A stretch of DNA of 64,000 nucleotides, taken from Gemmobacter aquarius. Its GTDB lineage: Bacteria; Pseudomonadota; Alphaproteobacteria; Rhodobacterales; Rhodobacteraceae. The notes beneath the pieces were generated by a model. That model had not been told where the DNA came from. It made no database searches and saw only the letters and a program-made list of their open reading frames with translations. A program made the position numbers and the translations under genes. The first letter of the stretch is position 1. Each line of letters starts with the position of its first letter. Below are positions 7,036-16,627 of the stretch, piece after piece. The stretch is taken from NCBI RefSeq assembly GCF_003060865.1, contig NZ_CP028918.1, forward strand, positions 938,001 to 1,002,000, in the 5' to 3' direction.

Positions 7036-9879
7036 CTACCCGTTCGCCAAGTCGTATCGGGCGCGAAGGTCTGTATCGGCAATCCGTGTATGGCTTGCCT
7101 GCAAACCCTTGACCGTTGCGTTCTCCCGCACAGCGTCTTCGGGCACGAGCAGATAACTCCACGGCTTGTCGGATACCGTCTTGCCGTGAAATTCCGTCGC
7201 GATGAATGCCCACAGGCTTGCAGCATCACCTTTGCGCTTGACCAGCACGTCGTTCATTTCGCTTTGCCGCTTGGTTTCGATGATCAGCTTGTCGGTTTCC
7301 GTTTCGACAACGAAGTCAGGCTGATACGGCAGTCCGTCTGCATCGTAGACCTTGAACTGGTTGGGACCGGGCTTCATCCACAGCTGCACGGTATCATCAT
7401 GCTCTAGCAGCACGGCCATCTTGCGTTCAGTGTCGGAGTCGAACTTGGCCATTTGGTAGCAGCATTTCTTGAAGCCACCGAAGATAAACCGCTTGATCTC
7501 GCTCAGTCGTTCCGGCGCTTGGCGGAAGTCGCGCACTGTGGCTTGGCTCGACCCGTCAAACGTCTGCGGCTTCAGATTTTCGAAGGCAGCTGTCACTGTG
7601 ACACGGTAATTCGCTTGGTCGCGCCACATGTTGGCCTTCATCTGTGCGAACATTGCCTCGGCCATTTGCTTGGCATGGCCCTGCAGCACTGTGCGCAGCT
7701 GCTCCTCGTCAGGATATTTGGCCCGGAAGTGTGCGACCACCTGTCCTGCCAAGTCATAGAGCGTTGCCGCATGAGCATCGTAGTCAATTTCGGGGAAGTC
7801 GATCAGCTTGGTGACGAGGTAATCCTCCAAGCGTTCAGGGCGTTCACCGCCTGCTTCGCCCGATATGGTCCGCTTGGTTTCTGTCCGCAGAACTTGGATC
7901 ATCAGTTCTTTGGACAGCGGCTGGTAGTTCCATGACTGAAGCGCCAGCGTGAACGGCTTAAAGCCGAACGACACCTGCTGCTTGGGCGTGATGGTCAGCG
8001 TGGGGATCGCGATGGTCCGCTGCACAAACTGCTTGCAGACCTCTTCGGTCACTGCTGTCGCCTGTTCGATGGTCATGGTCGAGAACAAACCTTGATCGAA
8101 CTTCTGCGCCGCCACCGCAGCGCTTGCAATCCGTGCGATGACCTTGGGGTCCTGCAAGTCCTTGATGGACGACACTTCCTTGCTGATCTGCGGCAGCACT
8201 ACTGACAGGACCGTCCGTGCAATGTTCAGCTCTTCCGGCTTGCTATATTTAAAGGCTGGCGCAGGGGGCGCTGCAAAGCCGGGGGTCGGCTGTGTTGCTG
8301 TTCCGGCTTGTGCAGCTGCTACTGGCGAAACAGCGCCTTCCTGCGGTGCTGCTGCAGGCGCTGCAGGTGGCGGCGCAAGCATCTGCTCGATCACAGAGGG
8401 TGCGGGCACGACGACAGGCTTTGCGGCAGGCACGTCACCGCCATCGCCGATCAGCACTGCCTTCAGCTTGCGGGTGACGCCGTTCTCTTCCTTGGCCTTG
8501 CTGATCAGCTCGTCAAAGCGTTCGTGGGCAATAACCGTCAGGGTATCCACGACCTCAACACCCGTCCGCTTGCCATAAGGCAAGCGCAAGCCGCGACCCA
8601 GCGTCTGTTCGGTCAGGATGTCGGATGCCGAAGCTCGCAGCGGGACGATGGTAAAGAGGTTTGAGACGTCCCATCCCTCTTTCAGCTTGTTCACGTGGAT
8701 GACGATATCCGTATCGCCATCCTTCTCGATGTTCAGCAGGCGTTGGGCATTCTCGTCGCTTTCCTCGCCCGTTAGCTTGGAGTGGATTTCCGCCACGCGG
8801 CCTTTGTAGTTCCCGCCAAAAAAGCCGTCGCTTTCGATGAATTCCCGCACCTGCCGTGCATGGGTTGTGTCCTGCGTCACAACCAGCATGAAGGGCCGAA
8901 CGACCTTCTCGTCGTGCTGCCGAGCATAGGTTTCCAGCGCGACCCGCACGTGCTCGTGGTAGCTGACCCCGTCTTCCAACTTCATCCGCTGCAGCGTTTC
9001 TGCATCGACCGATTTTGGGTCAAAGTTTGCCCGTGTGCCGACCGCAGGCTCTTTCACATAGCCGTCTTCCATCGCGTCGGGCAGCTCGTAGCGATAGACG
9101 ACATTGCGGAAGTCTTGGCTCTTTGACCCGACCGTCTTGGGAGTGGCGGTGACTTCTAGGCCCAGGATCGGCTTCAGTTCGGCAATCGCCTTCGCACCAG
9201 CAGACCCACGATAGCGGTGCGCCTCGTCCATGAGCAGCACAAGGTCATCCAGCCCCGACAGATAGGCGAAATAGCTGTCGCCGATGTATTCCTGCAGCCG
9301 CTTGATGCGGGGGGAGTTGCCGCCCCTCACCTCGGAATTGATCTTCGAGATGTTGAAGATGTTGATGATCGCCCCTTCGCGCCCGAAGAGGTCAGTGCCG
9401 CGCACACCGCGCCCTTCCTCATAGTTCTCGGCGTTCACGATCAGGGGGGCGTTGTGGGCAAACGCTTCAATCCCACGGAACACATATTTCGGGCTGGTGG
9501 GCTGAAAGTCGGCCAACAGCTTTTCGTAGATGGTTAGGTTCGGGGCCAGCACAAAGAAATTCCGGCTTTTGCCGATCATGTAGAGATAGCTGATGAAGGC
9601 CCCCATCAGCCGCGTCTTGCCCACCCCTGTTGCGAGCGCGAAGCAGATGCTGGGGAAGTCGCGTTCGAAGTCGTCAAAGGTCGCGTCGCTCAGCTTTTGA
9701 TCGCCGTAGACTTGGCGCACGGCAGCACGGGCGGCGGCAACATCTGTGTCCTTGGACGGGGAAATCAGATCAACGATGTCATCCAGCCTGCGCAGCGCCT
9801 CGGCTTGTGGCTTGCGCAGGGACAGACGTTGGGTGATCTGTGTGACGGCACGCTTGGGATCAACGGGCTGCATGATCAC
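7036..9879 (-). CDS. Type III restriction Res-like helicase/endonuclease
   Basis: 947 residues. Superfamily 2 helicase motifs: ATGVGKTR (Walker A, about 83-90), LLMDEAHRYR (DEAH), EVTATPK, and QTLGRGLRLPYG (motif VI). A Pro/Ala-rich linker follows in the middle, and near the C terminus is a PD-(D/E)xK-type nuclease pattern, YQPDFVVE...LIIETK. It should translocate on DNA and cut when paired with the Mod-like methylase. The GTG start at 9879 overlaps the end of the methylase gene by 4 nt (ATG 9873 is an alternative). It is the third gene of the SNF2-Mod-Res operon. Confidence 0.88.
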   Translation of the reverse strand: MIMQPVDPKRAVTQITQRLSLRKPQAEALRRLDDIVDLISPSKDTDVAAARAAVRQVYGDQKLSDATFDDFERDFPSICFALATGVGKTRLMGAFISYLYMIGKSRNFFVLAPNLTIYEKLLADFQPTSPKYVFRGIEAFAHNAPLIVNAENYEEGRGVRGTDLFGREGAIINIFNISKINSEVRGGNSPRIKRLQEYIGDSYFAYLSGLDDLVLLMDEAHRYRGSAGAKAIAELKPILGLEVTATPKTVGSKSQDFRNVVYRYELPDAMEDGYVKEPAVGTRANFDPKSVDAETLQRMKLEDGVSYHEHVRVALETYARQHDEKVVRPFMLVVTQDTTHARQVREFIESDGFFGGNYKGRVAEIHSKLTGEESDENAQRLLNIEKDGDTDIVIHVNKLKEGWDVSNLFTIVPLRASASDILTEQTLGRGLRLPYGKRTGVEVVDTLTVIAHERFDELISKAKEENGVTRKLKAVLIGDGGDVPAAKPVVVPAPSVIEQMLAPPPAAPAAAPQEGAVSPVAAAQAGTATQPTPGFAAPPAPAFKYSKPEELNIARTVLSVVLPQISKEVSSIKDLQDPKVIARIASAAVAAQKFDQGLFSTMTIEQATAVTEEVCKQFVQRTIAIPTLTITPKQQVSFGFKPFTLALQSWNYQPLSKELMIQVLRTETKRTISGEAGGERPERLEDYLVTKLIDFPEIDYDAHAATLYDLAGQVVAHFRAKYPDEEQLRTVLQGHAKQMAEAMFAQMKANMWRDQANYRVTVTAAFENLKPQTFDGSSQATVRDFRQAPERLSEIKRFIFGGFKKCCYQMAKFDSDTERKMAVLLEHDDTVQLWMKPGPNQFKVYDADGLPYQPDFVVETETDKLIIETKRQSEMNDVLVKRKGDAASLWAFIATEFHGKTVSDKPWSYLLVPEDAVRENATVKGLQASHTRIADTDLRARYDLANG

Positions 9880-11543
9880 TCCCCATCATCGAACAGATCA
9901 CCATCAGCGCCAGCCTTGGTCTTCTTTGCGGCAGGCGCTTCGTCCTCTTCCTCATCGGCCATCATCGGCAGGGCGCTGATCTTCAGCGAATAGTCGTCCT
10001 TACCCCATTCGCAGCGATCCAGCACAGCGCCGGGGATTTTGCGCAAGGTCAGGTTAGGCAGGCTTTCGCCCTTTGCTTCATAGGCCGTGCAGCAGATCAG
10101 CAGACTGCGGTTTTCGCCCACCTCGTCCGAGATAGCCCGCAGTTGCTCAAAGGTCAGACTGCTGGTTGTGACATAGATGAACGAGGTTTCCGACGATGAC
10201 CCGTGCATCCAGTAATGTTCGGTCGACGGGGCATAGGCATAGTTGAAATGCTTGCACATCGCCTCGGCCAGCATGGCAGGGTTGTATTCCTTGCGGATCA
10301 CCCAATTGCCCCATGCGTCCTTTTCCAGCAGCGAGGGCGCAAGGCGACAGAAGCGATAGCCGCCGCCGCCCTTCCAGCCTGCAGCCTCGGTCACGCCGCC
10401 CTTGTCTGTGCCGTCGATCACCTTCTGCATGCGCGGCACGATATGAGTTTTTGCGTGTTCGCCCAGTTCAACCATGATCCAGCGGCGGCCCATCTTGTGG
10501 GCCACTGCGCCAGTGGTGCCGGAACCTGCGAAGCTGTCGAGAACGAGTTCGCCGGGGTTGGTGGCGATTTCCAGAATACGGGCAAGCAAGAGTTCAGGCT
10601 TGGGCGTCGCGAAGGGGTTCTTGGAGAGTGCTTTCTGCTCATTCATCGACACTTGAGTGCTGCCAACCTCATCACTTGGCCAAATGCTGCGTGGCACGAC
10701 AAGTCCGGCATCAGACAAGAACATCTTCATCCGTGGGATGCGAGAGTTCCCGTCCTTTCCCCAATATAACCTCTTATCTGCTTCATTAGCGTTATGAGTT
10801 TCTACGCCATAGCGCCACGTCAAGCCATCAGGCGGAAAAATGTCTTCACCAGTGTTTGGTTGCTTAATCGCATAGTAAAGGTTTGGCCGTTCATTTCTGT
10901 TCTTGTTGCCTGTGTAGGTAACAGAGTTCCACGGGCCTCGGGAGTCATTGTCCGGGTTCTTGTAAAACGTATTCTGCTTTTCTGTCCGGGACAGCCTGTT
11001 CAATTTCCAGTCCGCTAGCGATTTTGCAAAAACTAGGATATTGTCGTGATCGGTCGAGAAATACTTTGCATCATTGGCTGGCGAAGTCCTCTTCGCCCAG
11101 ATCACATTACTAACAAAATTACCTCTACCAAAAACTTCATCACAAATGATTTTCAGATAGTGGGCTTCGTTGTCGTCAATTGTTATCCAAATCGAACCAT
11201 CATCCGACAGCAGGTTACGCAGTATTTCCAGCCGATCCCGCATCATTCCCAACCAAAGGGAATGCTCCAAGCCGTCATCATAATGCTCGAAGGCCGAGCC
11301 CGTATTATAAGGAGGATCAATGAAGATGCACTTTACCTTGCCCCGAACCGCAGGGTCAGTCTCCAACGCCTTTAGCGCCAACAAGTTATCCCCGTGGATC
11401 AGCAGGTTCTCAAAGCTATCCCCCTCGCGCCGCGCCTTGGCATGATAGGAAAACTCCGGCTCTTCGATGAGGATGCGTGGTTCCAGCCGGGGGCGGATGT
11501 CTTTGCCGATCCAAGTGAGTTCGAGTTTGGTCTTTGCGGCCAT
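9876..11543 (-). CDS. Type III Mod-like adenine DNA methyltransferase
   Basis: 555 residues. Beta-class order: catalytic DPPYNTGSAF at about 76-85, then the AdoMet-binding LDSFAGSGTTG near 335-345. It begins with a Mod-like region that contains NLLIHGDNLLALKAL. It should methylate adenine in the recognition sequence, protecting host DNA and giving specificity to the Res-like subunit. Its start shares one base with the stop of the SNF2 gene (TGATG) and its end overlaps res, so the three proteins are translationally coupled. Confidence 0.9.
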   Translation of the reverse strand: MAAKTKLELTWIGKDIRPRLEPRILIEEPEFSYHAKARREGDSFENLLIHGDNLLALKALETDPAVRGKVKCIFIDPPYNTGSAFEHYDDGLEHSLWLGMMRDRLEILRNLLSDDGSIWITIDDNEAHYLKIICDEVFGRGNFVSNVIWAKRTSPANDAKYFSTDHDNILVFAKSLADWKLNRLSRTEKQNTFYKNPDNDSRGPWNSVTYTGNKNRNERPNLYYAIKQPNTGEDIFPPDGLTWRYGVETHNANEADKRLYWGKDGNSRIPRMKMFLSDAGLVVPRSIWPSDEVGSTQVSMNEQKALSKNPFATPKPELLLARILEIATNPGELVLDSFAGSGTTGAVAHKMGRRWIMVELGEHAKTHIVPRMQKVIDGTDKGGVTEAAGWKGGGGYRFCRLAPSLLEKDAWGNWVIRKEYNPAMLAEAMCKHFNYAYAPSTEHYWMHGSSSETSFIYVTTSSLTFEQLRAISDEVGENRSLLICCTAYEAKGESLPNLTLRKIPGAVLDRCEWGKDDYSLKISALPMMADEEEDEAPAAKKTKAGADGDLFDDGE

Positions 11544-14464
11544 CAGACAAGGCTCCAGCGGATCGTGAACAGGTCGTTCATTTCGGGGGTAAGGGACAGT
11601 TTTTCGGCGATTTCGTCGAGCATGGCTTCTCGTTCGGCATCAATCTCTCGCAGCCGTGTGTAAAGCTGGTGTTGCAGGTCATCAACCTTGGCTTGCAGGG
11701 TCTTGGCCTCGCGCTGCAACTCTAGCTTGGCTTGCAGGTTCGATGTGGCACGGGCCAGCTTTTTCTTCTCGTTGGCGTCCTTGGTCAGCGCCTTGATCTG
11801 TTGATCATAGGACACCTTGGCATCATCGCGCCAAGCGTCGAGCCGTTCTTCCTCTTCATTCAGAAACTCGCCCAGCCGTTCCTGCGCCTTGCCGACAATC
11901 TCGACCTGCCGCTCTTCCAGCACCGCCGACAGGGTTCCTGCCTGTCCCGCAACTTCAACGCCGCCAAGTTCCGTCGCCGGAATTTGCAGCATGCGTTCGG
12001 CCACTTCAGGATGCAGGGCGGTGCCGTCATCCGTGATCGCCGCACAAACGATTTCGTCATAGGTTCGCGCCGGGGTGTGCAGCGTCAGGCGGGCGACACG
12101 CATCCACCCAGACTGCCCCCGCAACGGGCGCACACTAGACAGATTGCCCTCATAAGCATCGTAGGTGAACTGCAGATGGGCAGGGCCAACAGCGCGGTCT
12201 TTGGCTTGCCGCAACAGTTGGTCAGCCAGTCCTTGATCGCCGATGCGGAAAAACCGCCAGCCCTTTTCGTCAGCCTCGGGCCATTCGGTGGACCAAGTTT
12301 CGCCAGCATGATCAAACCGCTGCACGTGGTTCATATGAAACTCAGCCTGCGGCAGTTCTGCGCGAACGAGACCCAGCAGCGCCCGCTTGAAGTCACCGAT
12401 GGCAGAGTTGACCGCTTCCTTACGGCCCAGCAGGCGTTCAATGACCTTATCGTCCATCTCGGCCAGCAGCTTGTTGCGGGCGTCCTTCTTGGCCTCGTCA
12501 ATCTCGACGCTGAATTCCGACTGCAACTGATCGAAGGCGGCATTGATTTCGTCGTTGGTGCGGCAGCTTTGCACGATGTCGAGGATGCGGCGTTCGATAT
12601 CAACCCCGCTCTCAATCGCGCCCAGCACTTCATCGGATGAGCCAAACACGCCGTCGAACAGCTTGAACTTCTCTTCGAGCAGCTGGTGGATACGGGCTTC
12701 GGCTTGGTTTTTGCGGTTCAGGAAGTTGATGACGGTCACGTCGATCTTCTGCCCGTAGCGATGGCAGCGTCCAATCCGCTGTTCGACCCGCTGCGGGTTC
12801 CACGGCAGGTCATAGTTGATCAGCAGCGAGCAGAACTGAAGGTTGATGCCCTCAGCACCGGACTCTGTCGCGATGAGAATTTCACGGTCATTGCGGAAGG
12901 CATCCACAATGGCTGCCTTCATGTCAGCGGTCTTTGACCCCGACACGACATCGGTGCCGCGATGCTTTTCTAGCCATGCCTTGTAGATCGCGTTGCTGTC
13001 CTTGTCAGAGTTCGATCCGTTCAGGATCACCGTCTGCCCACGGAAGCCGCTGCCTTCAAGCATGTCGCGCAGATAGGCTTGGGTGCGAACGGACTCCGTG
13101 AAGATCACCGCCTTGCGCTGTCCACCCTTGCCCGTGATTTCCGCAAGCACCCCCGGCAAACACTCAAGCAGGGCACGACCCTTGGCATTGTCCGAGATGG
13201 AGAGCGCCAAGTCGCGGTAGTAGCGCAACTCGTTGATTTCCGCCTGCAGCTGCTTGGGGTCGATCTTTTCGGCCTCATAGTCGCGGCCATCATCCAGCGC
13301 ATCAGCCTCGTCGCCCCTGCCAGCTTCACGCCAGTCGTCAGCTTCTTCGGCAAAGCCGTCGATGTCATCCAGCGTGGTCGCGTTGACGATCTGCTTGGCC
13401 TCTAGGCGGTGCAGCATCTTTTCCAGTGTCTGCGCGATGGCAAAGGACGACGAGCCAAGGATTTTGCGCAGCATTAGCGTGACGAGGTGGCGACCGTTGT
13501 TGCCCATCGCCAGCGTGTCCTGCCGCTGCAGGTAGGTGGACATCAGCTCGTAGAGGTCTGTCTCAAGCTTTTCCGGCGTAAAATCAAAGGTCTTGGGCAG
13601 ACGGTTGGTATAGTTGATCAAGCCCGCCTTCTGCACCTGCCGCCGCAACGTGCGCTTGCAGATGGGTTCTAACCTGCGGGCCAGCATCGCCTGCGATGCC
13701 AGCTCTTCGCGCCCCCCGAATTCGGCTTTGAACGCCTGTTCCGAACCGAAGTACGTCTCGTCAATGATGGTGATGAGGCCAAACAACTCCATCAGGTTGT
13801 TCTGCAGGGGTGTGGCTGTCAGTAACAGCTTCTGCCTGCCTGCCAGTGCCTGCTTCAGCACAGATGCACGGGAGGTTTCCGCTGACTTGTAGACGTTGCG
13901 CAGCTTGTGGGCTTCGTCAAAGACCACGAGGTCCCAGCTGATTTTTCGCAGTGTGTCCGCAATGCGGGCCGCGAATTCATAGGACAGGATGATGATGCCT
14001 TCGCCCCGACCGATAGGACTGGATCGGCCGTCGGCCATGATTTCCTTAAGGCGTTTTGCATCCAAGATGATGGAGGGCAGCGTGAACTTCTCGCGCAACT
14101 CCGTGGACCACTGTTTGCGCAAGGATGCAGGCACGATCAGCAGCAGGTTGCGCTGCCGTTCCCACCATCTCTGGCTGAGAACGAGCGCCGCTTCGATTGT
14201 TTTGCCAAGGCCAACCTCATCGGCCAGCAGCACGCCTTTAGAAATCGGCGAGCGCAGCGCAAAAAGGGCAGCATCTACTTGGTGGGGGTTCAGGTCAACG
14301 CGAGCGGACGACAGCGACTGCGCAAGCGCATCAGCTTCATCAATGCCTTCACAAGTCAGAAAATGCGCAAAATACTTAGAATGATGATGCGTGAAGCCGA
14401 TTTCACTGGTGCTAGAAGCCTGTTGCAATGATTGTTCGCGCCCTCTGCCCTTGGATTGTTCCAA
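11543..14464 (-). CDS. SNF2-family helicase of the restriction operon
   Basis: 973 residues. SNF2/RapA-type ATPase: LADEVGLGKTIEAALVL (about 80-96), FDEAHKLRN (DEAH), LLLTATPLQNN, and the C-terminal RecA domain with QRIGRCHRYGQ (motif VI). A long charged coiled-coil-like C-terminal part follows (KALTKDANEKKKLARAT...). It is similar in kind to the helicase of DISARM (DrmD), but no DrmA, DrmB or DrmC is present. First gene of the operon, so the complex may be a type III-like restriction system with an extra DNA translocase. Confidence 0.88.
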   Translation of the reverse strand: MEQSKGRGREQSLQQASSTSEIGFTHHHSKYFAHFLTCEGIDEADALAQSLSSARVDLNPHQVDAALFALRSPISKGVLLADEVGLGKTIEAALVLSQRWWERQRNLLLIVPASLRKQWSTELREKFTLPSIILDAKRLKEIMADGRSSPIGRGEGIIILSYEFAARIADTLRKISWDLVVFDEAHKLRNVYKSAETSRASVLKQALAGRQKLLLTATPLQNNLMELFGLITIIDETYFGSEQAFKAEFGGREELASQAMLARRLEPICKRTLRRQVQKAGLINYTNRLPKTFDFTPEKLETDLYELMSTYLQRQDTLAMGNNGRHLVTLMLRKILGSSSFAIAQTLEKMLHRLEAKQIVNATTLDDIDGFAEEADDWREAGRGDEADALDDGRDYEAEKIDPKQLQAEINELRYYRDLALSISDNAKGRALLECLPGVLAEITGKGGQRKAVIFTESVRTQAYLRDMLEGSGFRGQTVILNGSNSDKDSNAIYKAWLEKHRGTDVVSGSKTADMKAAIVDAFRNDREILIATESGAEGINLQFCSLLINYDLPWNPQRVEQRIGRCHRYGQKIDVTVINFLNRKNQAEARIHQLLEEKFKLFDGVFGSSDEVLGAIESGVDIERRILDIVQSCRTNDEINAAFDQLQSEFSVEIDEAKKDARNKLLAEMDDKVIERLLGRKEAVNSAIGDFKRALLGLVRAELPQAEFHMNHVQRFDHAGETWSTEWPEADEKGWRFFRIGDQGLADQLLRQAKDRAVGPAHLQFTYDAYEGNLSSVRPLRGQSGWMRVARLTLHTPARTYDEIVCAAITDDGTALHPEVAERMLQIPATELGGVEVAGQAGTLSAVLEERQVEIVGKAQERLGEFLNEEEERLDAWRDDAKVSYDQQIKALTKDANEKKKLARATSNLQAKLELQREAKTLQAKVDDLQHQLYTRLREIDAEREAMLDEIAEKLSLTPEMNDLFTIRWSLV

Positions 14465-14522
14465 GGATCATAGTCGTGAACCACAGGCCACGACAAGGCG
14501 TGCGGACGGGATACAGGGCCAT

Positions 14523-14537
14523 CTTCAGTAACTGAAG
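14523..14537. repeat. Palindrome CTTCAGTAACTGAAG, copy 1 of 3
   Basis: 15-bp palindrome between the start of the SNF2 operon and the terminator of the TGT-like gene. Near-identical copies occur at 21975-21989 and 27854-27868, each in a short gap beside island genes. Candidate operator or recombination site; a longer CATCTTCA/TGAAGATG arm overlaps it here. Confidence 0.6.
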
Positions 14538-14561
14538 TTGAAGATGGGTAGCTCACCCATC

Positions 14562-14590
14562 AAAAAAACCCGCCGCATTGCTGCGACGGG
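14562..14590 (-). terminator. Rho-independent terminator of TGT-like gene
   Basis: On the minus strand a 9-bp stem (CCCGTCGCA, loop GCAA, TGCGGCGGG; one G-T-type mismatch) is followed by seven T. It lies 30 nt after the stop codon of the TGT-like gene. Confidence 0.85.
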
Positions 14591-14620
14591 GTGACAGTCT
14601 TTCTGGTGAAGGTCGACCCG

Positions 14621-15961
14621 TTACGCGACGTCGAACGGGTCGACCTCATCACGTTCGTCAGGTTCCGTCTGTGCCATCGGGAAGGAGCTCCGCGCCAGAT
14701 CGTTGAAGATGTGGCTGTGGGCGGCCAGAACATCATGGCTGCCACCAGACTTGAACACTGCCTTGATCGCCCCGATGGCACGATCAAGCTTCAGGGCCAG
14801 CTGGGGCGCACCATCGGTCCGTTGCACATCCATCACGCGGTTGGCCATTTTGACGCCATTGCAAAGAGCGGCAATGTTGTGGTGGGCGAGAATGTCATAG
14901 CTCAACTTGTCGAAGTAATAACCCGAACCGCCGTTGTGCTGGACGCAGACGTCTTTCAGCTGAAGGCGATCTCCCAGCGGGCTCGGCCACGGCCAGTCAA
15001 GGTTAGAAGTGACAGATCCGAACGAGCGCGGTGCAGGCTGTGCCGACAGTTTCAGGGTATCGGCGGTGAAGTTCGGAAGGGTATAGACGTTGCCCATCGC
15101 CATCATTTTGAACGGGGACGCAGTATCGTACGTGATGCGGAGGTTGCAGCCGTTCTGGTTCAGCTCGCGCTGCAATGTGGTCAACATACACGCGATAGGC
15201 AATTCTGCCGTTCCGAGCATATGAATGTGGCGTTTCTGCTGCAAGTTGCCGTCTTCCAGCATGCGCAGGATCAGGCTGAGGACGTAGTTGAAGTTCTTGC
15301 GTTGGGCACCCGCAATTGCCCATCCGCTGCAGAAATCAAAGTGCTTGACCGCATTATACCACGCATACCCTTCGGCAGGCCGCCGTGCCTGCACGACATT
15401 AAGCCAGCAGACTTGGCTGTTTTTGCCGCGCTTCTCTTCAAAGTAGCGCAAGTGATCCAACGTCGTATCGAGGCACTGCTTGAAGGACTTGTAGGCATAG
15501 CCGGGCTTGCCCACAGGGCCCACAGGCACATCGAGGGTCATGGCGAAGTCAGCGTGATCCTGCATCCAGCCCAGGATCATTGCACGATGCTTGTAGCCAT
15601 CAATGCCGGCGGTCTGCTGGGCAATGGCGTAACCGCCAGAATCGCAGATCAGGGAGGTAGCAGCGCGGTCGCGTTCGGTGATGATGCAGCGTTTCTTCTG
15701 GCGAAATGCTTGCCCTGCACTCGACATCACATAGCCGATGCGGAACAGATCGTGCTGGGGTGACAGGAAGTTCAGGTCACCCACATTCAACCCGCCCGGC
15801 ATCGCCCGGTCATAGTTGTCTTCGTAAACGTTGATCGCGTAGCTGGGCGAAACGCTCACGATGTACAGGGCTTCATCGGTGGGCGACGGGTCGCTTGCGA
15901 GGATTTTCGGACCGAGGATTTGGGGTTTCGCATCAGCATGCGGAACAATGGCATTGGCCAT
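14621..15961 (-). CDS. TGT-fold base-exchange enzyme (DpdA/queuine-transglycosylase-like)
   Basis: 446 residues. Active-site landmarks of tRNA-guanine transglycosylases appear in order: ICDSGGYAIAQ (Asp107), ADFAMTLDVPVG (Asp144), WLNVVQARR (Gln191), GWAIAGAQ (matching GYAIGGL), HIHMLGTAELP (matching the LMGVG segment) and ITYDTASP (Asp279, nucleophile position). The typical C-terminal cysteine zinc cluster is not evident. Such a fold swaps guanine for a 7-deazaguanine base in tRNA or, in the DpdA branch, in DNA. ATG 15961 is preferred because GGAG precedes it (ATG 15973 is alternative). It lies downstream of the broken Ala/Lys-rich gene in the same direction, probably one operon. The target is unknown. 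Confidence 0.65.
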   Translation of the reverse strand: MANAIVPHADAKPQILGPKILASDPSPTDEALYIVSVSPSYAINVYEDNYDRAMPGGLNVGDLNFLSPQHDLFRIGYVMSSAGQAFRQKKRCIITERDRAATSLICDSGGYAIAQQTAGIDGYKHRAMILGWMQDHADFAMTLDVPVGPVGKPGYAYKSFKQCLDTTLDHLRYFEEKRGKNSQVCWLNVVQARRPAEGYAWYNAVKHFDFCSGWAIAGAQRKNFNYVLSLILRMLEDGNLQQKRHIHMLGTAELPIACMLTTLQRELNQNGCNLRITYDTASPFKMMAMGNVYTLPNFTADTLKLSAQPAPRSFGSVTSNLDWPWPSPLGDRLQLKDVCVQHNGGSGYYFDKLSYDILAHHNIAALCNGVKMANRVMDVQRTDGAPQLALKLDRAIGAIKAVFKSGGSHDVLAAHSHIFNDLARSSFPMAQTEPDERDEVDPFDVA

Positions 15962-16036
15962 GATGGTCTCCATTAAGATGTAGGGGGTTTGTCAGTTTCC
16001 GCAGGGGCGACGGTTGCCGCCCCTGCGTTCGGCGCC

Positions 16037-16513
16037 TTAGGAGGTCGTGACCGCGTTTTTGCGGACGGTCACTTTCTTGTTTGCGTTACGGATATGGCCG
16101 ACCACGTCGAAGTGCTTTTCGGTGGACAGGCCGTTTACCGCGAGATGGCCGATACGCTTGTTGTTAAGGCGGCCATCGTCCTTGCACAGCGGCTGGAAGA
16201 TCGCGAAGTAGCCGACATTGTCACGGAAGCGCACCGCAAGCAGGCCGGTCGGATCGATTTGCAGCATGAAGCTGTCGGTGTTCTGGGCGACCAGAACTTT
16301 CAGAAGTGCGTACACGTCCTGCGGGCGAAGGGTCACAGCAAAGGGTTCTGCAATAAGGGACGACACCGAAACCGTGACGGTGGGAATGCCCTCAATCACC
16401 AGCGACAGATTTCCACCCTCAAAGCTCAAGGTCATGCACTTGACCGTCTTGTTCGGCGTGGGAGCGGAGCCCCACTTGGCGGCACCTTCTGCATAGAGCA
16501 GCTTCATCTGTTC
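16037..16513 (-). pseudogene. 3' part of IS-interrupted partner gene of the TGT-like enzyme
   Basis: Continues in frame from 19120 once the IS21 element and one copy of its 8-bp target duplication are removed (...TLIVRKEQ + MKLLYAEGAAKWG...). About 158 residues. The segment VTLRPQDVYALLKVLVAQ followed by a strand-rich stretch ending VGYFAIFQPL resembles the last domain of a DNA sliding clamp (DnaN-type, ending in IMPM). That likeness is my inference and weak. The stop is 76 nt before the TGT-like gene, which fits an operon. An apparent start inside the IS end is accidental. Confidence 0.7.
16506..16513. repeat. 8-bp target-site duplication ATCTGTTC of the IS21 element
   Basis: ATCTGTTC directly precedes the left IS end (16514) and recurs at 19112-19119 directly after the right end. 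Removing one copy with the IS restores an open frame through the interrupted gene. Confidence 0.92.
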
Positions 16514-16627
16514 TGCGGATTTCGCGCGATTGGGGCAGTGATTTCGCGCGATCGCGGGCGCTTGTTTCACGGCATCGCGGGCAGCCATTTCGCGGTCGCG
16601 GGCAGGCTGATCGACGGCTTCATGGAG

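Noticed and set aside
7036..14464. Complete DISARM or BREX system
   Set aside because: DrmA, DrmB and DrmC, and PglX/PglZ/BrxC, are not found.
14591..15763. 390-residue frame on the plus strand
   Set aside because: Antisense of the TGT-like gene, whose catalytic motifs and terminator show the minus strand is coding.
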